From Catonia carolina (taxonomy: Eukaryota; Arthropoda; Insecta; Hemiptera; Achilidae): DNA of 64,000 nucleotides. The translations under genes and the position numbers were made by a program. Positions 58,336 to 64,000 of this stretch are shown piece after piece. The notes under the pieces were generated by a model. The model saw only the letters and a list, made by a program, of their open reading frames with translations, did no database searches and had not been told where the DNA came from. Every line of letters starts with the position of its first letter. Within the stretch, counting starts at the first letter, position 1. The DNA is taken from the NCBI GenBank assembly GCA_035578175.1, contig JAQMRL010000005.1, positions 55,533,722 through 55,597,721 on the forward strand, in the 5' to 3' direction.

Positions 58336-59844
58336 GTTAAAATTTTAAAATGTGTTTTTCAAAAAAAGCCCCAGTTTTCCTTCTATATTTTTCAGTCAGG
58401 AAGAGATAAATCTTTCATCTGTCGTATCTTGCACTTAAATATAATACGTTCTTTTTTTATTAGTATAAATTTTAATTTTTTTTTTGAATAACGTATTTAT
58501 TTATTCCGTAACTTTTGGATTATTTGTTCAATTTTTCTCTATGTTATTTCACTTTTCTTGTGTATGACAACATAATTAGCAATACTACGTAGTAATCTAT
58601 GTTTCTTTTAATAAATCATGAACTTTCTTTGTTTAAATATGTATATTTTAGCAGTTTCACACATTTATGTAAAACCTTGAATGCTAGGCAGTTTGTGTTT
58701 ACTGCTATAATACATAATTTTCACATGCATGTCCTTGTTGTTGAAATAATTTTTAATTTGTAAATCCGTGTGAAATAAGCTTAAATGTTATCTGCATAAA
58801 CGGTTTATCTATTGACTATCTTAATCCGAGAGTTTGAAAAAATTACTAAAATTTAAGTTTAAAATGTTAAGTAGATTAAAATATCATGTATGTTCTGTGT
58901 GATTGTGATTAACAAAAGTAAGGGAGGCTTATTTAAGTGAACTTTACATTTCAGTTATTCCTTTCCGGTATAGTTAAATTTCTCACAGTTTTATTAGATA
59001 AATTTTGTTACAAAAGCGATAAACAGTTCGAAGTCTCGATTCAAACAAATATTTGTGTTTGTTCCACCAAAGGCCAAAAATATTTACTCTGCTTGAACTT
59101 ACGAATCTTTTACACTTACGAATCTCTTGAACGTCTCTTTGTGTTGTTTTACGTACGCCTTGTTTTCCCAAAGATGAACTATGATTTTTAGATGCGCAGT
59201 AGTTCTAGTACAAAACGGAATGGTCGGGGTTAAACAGTAATCATTTTGATATCGACAGTCAAAGAGTAAACATCGTGTTTTATCGTAATATGTAAAAACA
59301 CTAGTCAGCCTGTTTATGAAATAGTGTTTTTCGGGTACTATAAATTTTCTAGATTTCAACAGTTATAAAATTTTAATAATTTATCTGTTGACATTATATT
59401 TTTCTGTAGTGTTTTTTTTAAAGTATAGTTCATGTACCACATTACATCGTATACATGCTGATTTAAAACTAGCTCTTCTGGAAAGTATAGAAATAGTATG
59501 CATTGATTAAGTAATTTTGGTTTTTTACCCCTTATGCATAAGTGATTGGAATGTAAATGCTTTACGTTTTTAGTTCAACCCCTGAAGAACAAGTGTAACG
59601 AATTTAAGATCGCTAGGTGATCAAGTTGACAGAATTAGTGATGAATGTCAGTGAAGTTTTTGACATTTATTATACAGATTAGCAACCCCCTCACACGCCG
59701 CGATTCACGGCAAACTACTCTCACAACCTTACACGTAGAAAGTAAATAAAACCAATTAATACTAGAAACATTATTGCCATCAATATGAATTGCCATTGGA
59801 AGGGGAGAAATAAAATCTGAGAAAAGTAAGTAAAATCTATTTGT
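58336..59844. other. Kir-B intron, nothing recognised
   Basis: AT-rich filler; the short open frames here show no domain. Confidence 0.5.
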
Positions 59845-59971
59845 CAAATAATGACTTAGCGGAGGTGCTATCTCACAGCCGACCTTGGCTGTTATTGGCT
59901 AGATCTCATCTGCAGTCTTTAGTTCGTTAGGATTTAGACCATGGATACCAGTGTACCTTTGGTGGTTGGGT

Positions 59972-60828
59972 TTTTACTTTCTCTTGCCTATATGAATATA
60001 TAGGAAGGAAAGTATTGTTTTCATGTCGATTTTTCGTAATCGAGTTTTCACCGGATCTACACGTTTTCAGACCTCCTGAATTCAAAAAACATGCTTTTAG
60101 CGATTGGTCTGTGTGTCTGTGAGTGTGAAAAGAATATCTTAAGAACGAACATCGTATGAACTTGAAACTTGAAACTTAAGTTACATACCACTACCGGACC
60201 CGACACGAACATTTTCATCAAAATCGGTCAACCGGAAGTAGTAGTTTATTTGTGTCATTTTTCACTTTTTCGCTATTTTCTCAAAAATGGCTCCTACGAT
60301 TTCTTTTACATCGGCTCATTTAATATGTTTTTTATACTTTATAAGATACGGTAGGCTTTATGTCTACCGAAATTCTTGGGGAGGCTGTTCTCTCGTAGAA
60401 AAAAATGATTTTTTTAAGATTACGGCTTTAAATTTTAGCGCAAAAATGTATATAATAAAAGTTATGGAGAATTTAAAATTCTACAACTTTTATTTCTAAC
60501 ATTTTGTTGTATAACGCTTAGTTTAGCGGTAATTTGTGATTTTCTGTTTTTTTTCATGAAAATCTGTAAAAAATTTATTTTTAAGATTTTAGCCTTAGTA
60601 TGCATTTTACAACAAAAGTGTATATAATAAAATTTATAGAAAATTAAAAGATCTACAAATTTTCTTTTAAGCATTTTTCTCTACGGAGCCTAGTTTAGCG
60701 TAAAAGAGTGATTTTCCATATTTTTAAGCCAAACTGAGGGGTTGATCTTTATTTTGCATCATTTACTCATGATTAAACTAAGGTTAAGTTTTTTTGTTTA
60801 TTTGTAATGTTTTATTACCAGATTTTTA
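59972..60828 (+). mobile_element. Family E element (copy 19)
   Basis: Left box CTTTCTCTTGCC, short TG run, both internal units, then a shortened right end TTACCAGATTTTTA that has lost the GGCAAGAGAAAG box. Confidence 0.8.
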
Positions 60829-60839
60829 AAGCTTGTGGT

Positions 60840-61111
60840 AATTTATTGATGTATTTTCTACCTGTAAATCTCGGTTTTCGTTCAAATAATTTAGTGTTGT
60901 GATTAGCAAAATAGTAATCAATTTTGTTTCTTGTGTAGTGGTTGTGGAAATTTAAATTCTGTAAAACTGTAAGCAATTGGAGCTCCTTAAATAATTATCT
61001 GCATGAGGTTAAGTGGTCAACTCCCACCGTACACCTAATAGCTTTTTTCTGAATTTTAAAAACTCTTTCCATGTTACTCTGTGATGAATTTGCCCATACT
61101 AATATGACATA
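60840..61111 (-). pseudogene. Possible decayed non-LTR retrotransposon fragment
   Basis: Reverse-strand pieces (YLVCHISMGKFITE, then a FKNSEKSY-like basic stretch, then IIIKELQLLTV) resemble the region after the palm of Jockey-like reverse transcriptases. Short and broken. Confidence 0.4.
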
Positions 61112-61290
61112 CCAGATAGATAAAATTTTAATTAACCATACTTTTTAAGGAATGGTCAACCTGAGTTTGTACAAGACTACACCTTATTTACACATTATAC
61201 ATATCATCCTCATCACACCGAATCATGAGTTTGCTTATTGTTCTTGAATTCAGATTGCAACATACCATACATTAGGGATTTTTAAGAATG

Positions 61291-62199
61291 TTATGAATTT
61301 TGAAAAAAATGAAAAAAAACAATAATTTTTTATAAATATGTAATATTCTTACGAAATTTAATTTCATAAATGCTCAGTAAGCCAACAAAGTTTTTTTTAC
61401 ATTTAACACACGATAAAAATACACTTCTATGTGATGATGATGATACTGTAATACCATTAAAATACCATAAAATGTAACCTTCAGGGACTTTAACATACAT
61501 TGTAAATAAAAATGTTATTTCTTAATGTTATTCATTTGTTTATAAATTTACACACATTTTTATTTTATAATTTTATATGCAATTTCATTAATATTATCAA
61601 GCAATAAAATTTCTAATAAATCATTGTTATTTATTGGTTTTATAACCTCTGCCTTTGACTCTAACCAATATTTCTTTTTTTGGTTCATAAAGTTATTTAA
61701 TATATTTTCTAATTTACTAATATTGCAGTTTTTTTCTATTCTTTATATTGTAGTATGAACAAATTAAATGAGAGATTGATATTTTCTGTCAATTTTGTTG
61801 ATAATGTCAGTTATGGTTGTCAATTATAAATTCCATTTAATTAAATAATTCACTGAATTGATTACAGACGAGCATTTTTGTAAATATGTATCTTAAAATG
61901 TGTTGAAAAATGTTGTACATTTTTTTTGTCTATGATTATGTAATTTATGTTGACCTAATGTATCATTAATTTTGACGCAATTCTCGAAATAATTTTCCTA
62001 CAGAAGTCATTTTACATCCATAAAATTTCTTAATAATCATGCTCCACTTACAACAATTTTACTTCCTCCTTAAGTTGGCTTCCAATAATTTTTTAAATTG
62101 CATCCAGGAGACTATAGAAGGAAGTATAGGACATGTTTGTCAAGTCAGTTCATCCAATTTGTTTAATTTCTTTATAATTTAACTGTTGATACTCAAGTA
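61291..62199. other. Kir-B intron, nothing recognised
   Basis: Very AT-rich filler. Confidence 0.5.
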
Positions 62200-62800
62200 T
62201 ATCTTCTTCACCAATCAAGGATTAGGTCCCAAGAACTGTTCCGGCATCCACCTAGCCCTTGGTTGCCCTGGTTGTGCCATCCAATCGACCTGTAATTTCT
62301 GACCAGTTGAGGAATCCTGTGTGGAAACATTCTTTCAAGATTATCAGTCCGTTTCTGGTAGTATTCCATAATTGTTTTCTTAATAGAATACACATTTAAC
62401 TCATATATTTTCATTTCTGAACCGATTTAGTCTACTACAGCACCTAACGAATCTCAAGAAAGGCATCTCTGCTGACTGAATGAAATTTTCATATTTCTTT
62501 TTTCACACTTAGGCCTTATTACCATATGTCAATGTTGGGACAGCCACTGTCTCATAGAACTTAATTAATGTGCCAGTTCGGGCCCTTTCCTTTAAATTTC
62601 AATGTATTGTACCACAAATCCTATTAAATCTTTGAATTTCTTGTGACACGTAATTGTCTTTTTCATATGACATATCACATTCCAAAAAGGTAAAGTGGCT
62701 GACCCGATCCAGAATCACTCCATCCAGAATTATCTTGGTCCTGACTGTATATTTTCCTCTAAAGTGTATCACTTTTGTTTTAGCTTTTGATTTTGTAAAT
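62200..62800 (-). pseudogene. Decayed non-LTR retrotransposon, reverse transcriptase C-terminal region
   Basis: Reverse-strand order: KTKVIHFRGKYTVR, VSHFTFLECDMSYEKD, then RTGTLIKFYETVAVPTLTYG (the conserved 'K..fY..v..p.LlYG'), then MPFLRFVRCCSR and KTIMEYYQKRTDNLERMFPH at the C-terminus. Stops interrupt it. A different LINE lineage from the 6408 copy. Confidence 0.75.
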
Positions 62801-62855
62801 GAAACTGACTATATACATCACAAAACCTAAAGAGTGGCCATTCCAAATTATCCTC

Positions 62856-63120
62856 ACTAACATGGGCGTACCCAGGATCAAAACTAGGGGAGGGGGAAAC
62901 CATGGTCGTTCAGGTTGTAGCATTTTATTGGGGCCTTCAATAAAATGTTACAGTAGTTCTAGATACTTCTTGGTTTTTACACCATTTTGTTTCATCATAA
63001 ACTAAAAATTTTACACCTAATTTTGTTTTGTATCATCGCTTTTTAACCATTTAATTCTTTTTTTGCTTCAAGGGTTGGGCAGCTGTCCCCCTGCCCTGCA
63101 CTGGGTACATCCATACTCAC
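62856..63120. mobile_element. Candidate short inverted-repeat element
   Basis: ATGGGCGTACCCAGGATCAA at the left and an imperfect complement, CTGGGTACATCCATACTCA, at the right, with G/C-rich subterminal runs. MITE-like, single copy in this window. Confidence 0.4.
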
Positions 63121-63312
63121 TATCCTGTATTAAAACTTGATCAAGTACAAGTTACTTAAATGAATAAAATTAAACCATAATAATAGAAACTTTTCCTAAC
63201 GCTAATTGCTTAATAGTGATAAGAAATGTTACTTGAACTGGAATTGGATAAGTAGTTCTATACCTTCTCAATAAATATTATTGTACATATGTATTTGACT
63301 ATATCTTGAAGA

Positions 63313-63462
63313 ATTCTATTTTATGTAATGATTTATATAATAAATTTCACTAACCTTTGTTTTTAACTGCGTCAACTTTTATTTTTACTACAGTTCTTTA
63401 CTTACAGTTAAAAAAGAAGGTTAGTGAAATTTATTATATAAATTCATTATATAAAATAGAAT
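63313..63462. repeat. Intronic inverted repeat just upstream of Kir-B exon 2
   Basis: Left arm 63313-63369 and right arm 63405-63462 are near-perfect complements (inner blocks CACTAACCTT and AAGGTTAGTG) with a ~35-base loop. It ends 77 bases before the exon at 63540. Confidence 0.8.
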
Positions 63463-63539
63463 TAATTTCAAACTGCAGGATGCATTATAAAGATTTATTT
63501 TTGAATGAATATCTTAAAGAATGTATGAAATTGTTTCAG

Positions 63540-63660
63540 GAGTCGGTATCGAGGCCCTGGATGTTCATACAGAAAACTAAGGAGAAGAGCTGTTTTTAAA
63601 AATGGAGACTGTAATGTAGCTCAAGTAAATATATCAAAAAGAAGACGCCGTTACCTTCAG
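63540..63660 (+). CDS. Kir-B exon 2: conserved N-terminal segment of an inward-rectifier potassium channel
   Basis: Acceptor TTGTTTCAG ends at 63539 and donor GTATTTG starts at 63661. Phase 2 entry: the first G completes an Arg codon, then 40 codons follow: SRYRGPGCSYRKLRRRAVFK, then NGDCNVAQVNISKRRRRYLQ. The RRRAVFKNGDCNV...RRRYLQ block is the hallmark of Kir cytoplasmic N-termini just before the slide helix (DIFTT-like) and first membrane helix. The channel's membrane and pore exons must follow right of the window. It pairs in phase with both candidate first exons. The family call is strong. Confidence 0.93.
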
Positions 63661-63956
63661 GTATTTGTTTTATAAACATGAATATTTTGTTTTCCAGGTT
63701 TACTACGTTGTCACATTGAAGGATTTTGAGGTTAAATTGGGTGGGTTGTGTCACAAATGAGATTGATAATGAAGAAGATTGTTAATTGTTAATTTTAATA
63801 CTTGGATCATGCAGAAAATTTGTGTTTAAAGCTTACGTCATGTTATAATTCAGAGGAAAATTATGAACAACTTTAAAACATGGTTCTGGATCCATTCCAC
63901 TGATTTGTTTAGATCTACGAATTTCAAAGTCATGGTTATCTAAATGATATTACTCT
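63661..63956 (+). other. Kir-B intron 2, start
   Basis: AT-rich intron beginning; no further exon is visible before the window ends. Confidence 0.6.
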
Positions 63957-64000
63957 ACTGGGCCGGTCAAGTGGCAAAGTCGTCTCCGAAAATCAGCTGT
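63957..64000 (-). mobile_element. SINE family F head, reverse, cut by the window edge
   Basis: GTCGTCTCCGAAAATCAGCTGT matches in inverted order the head of the family F copies at 14538 and 34632; it continues beyond 64000. Confidence 0.55.

Larger units (their letters stand above)
59845..61290 (+). mobile_element. SINE family F copy split by family E and a retrotransposon fragment
   Basis: Left piece 59845-59970 ends ACCAGTGTACCTTTGGTGGTT, matching the family F body. The matching continuation (AATTAACCATACTTTTTAAG onward, CTGTACAAGACTACACC-like) appears only at about 61112-61290. Between them lie family E and a LINE remnant. Confidence 0.6.

Overview
This is non-coding-rich, AT-rich animal DNA, most likely from an insect. 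The arthropod call rests on the mix of mobile elements (mariner, Penelope-like, tRNA-derived SINEs, Helitrons, several non-LTR retrotransposon remnants) and on very large introns. I lean towards a hemipteran with a big genome, but that is only a guess. No bacterial-style operons, rRNA, CRISPR or intact tRNA genes are visible.

Host genes. The only host coding sequence I can support comes from two inward-rectifier potassium channel (Kir/Irk) genes lying head-to-tail on the + strand. Gene Kir-A contributes its last three coding exons (4404-4596, 7180-7404, 9511-9677): most of the cytoplasmic C-terminal domain and the stop codon. Its pore and membrane exons lie left of the window. Gene Kir-B contributes its beginning: two candidate first coding exons (20029-20321 and 53709-53830) and the shared second exon (63540-63660), which carries the conserved cytoplasmic N-terminal segment just before membrane helix 1. 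Both first exons end in the same phase and each splices in frame to the shared exon, so Kir-B probably makes channels with two different N-termini. The Kir-B membrane exons lie right of the window.

Mobile elements. The rest is introns and intergenic DNA packed with nested repeats. The commonest is 'family E': about 19 full or partial copies of a ~0.9 kb non-autonomous element with a TG microsatellite, 12-bp subterminal inverted repeats and a terminal hairpin. It looks like a Helentron-derived (HINE-like) element. One E copy at 30035-33474 is split by a young 2.5 kb DNA transposon (30690-33201) with 490-bp terminal inverted repeats, TA target duplications and an intact 351-residue transposase. 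A degenerate element of similar build sits at 1384-3064. Other residents are SINE families A, B and F, unclassified families C and D, a decayed Helitron with a helicase remnant (36540-37645), mariner pieces, two Penelope-like remnants, a solo LTR and several decayed non-LTR retrotransposons.

Layout: 1-3.7 kb repeats; 4.4-9.7 kb end of Kir-A with TE-filled introns; 9.8-19.3 kb intergenic repeats; 20.0-63.7 kb Kir-B, almost entirely intron 1 (43 kb from exon 1a or 9.7 kb from exon 1b), full of E copies and nested insertions. All names, boundaries and family calls come from reading the sequence and from family knowledge; no database search was run.
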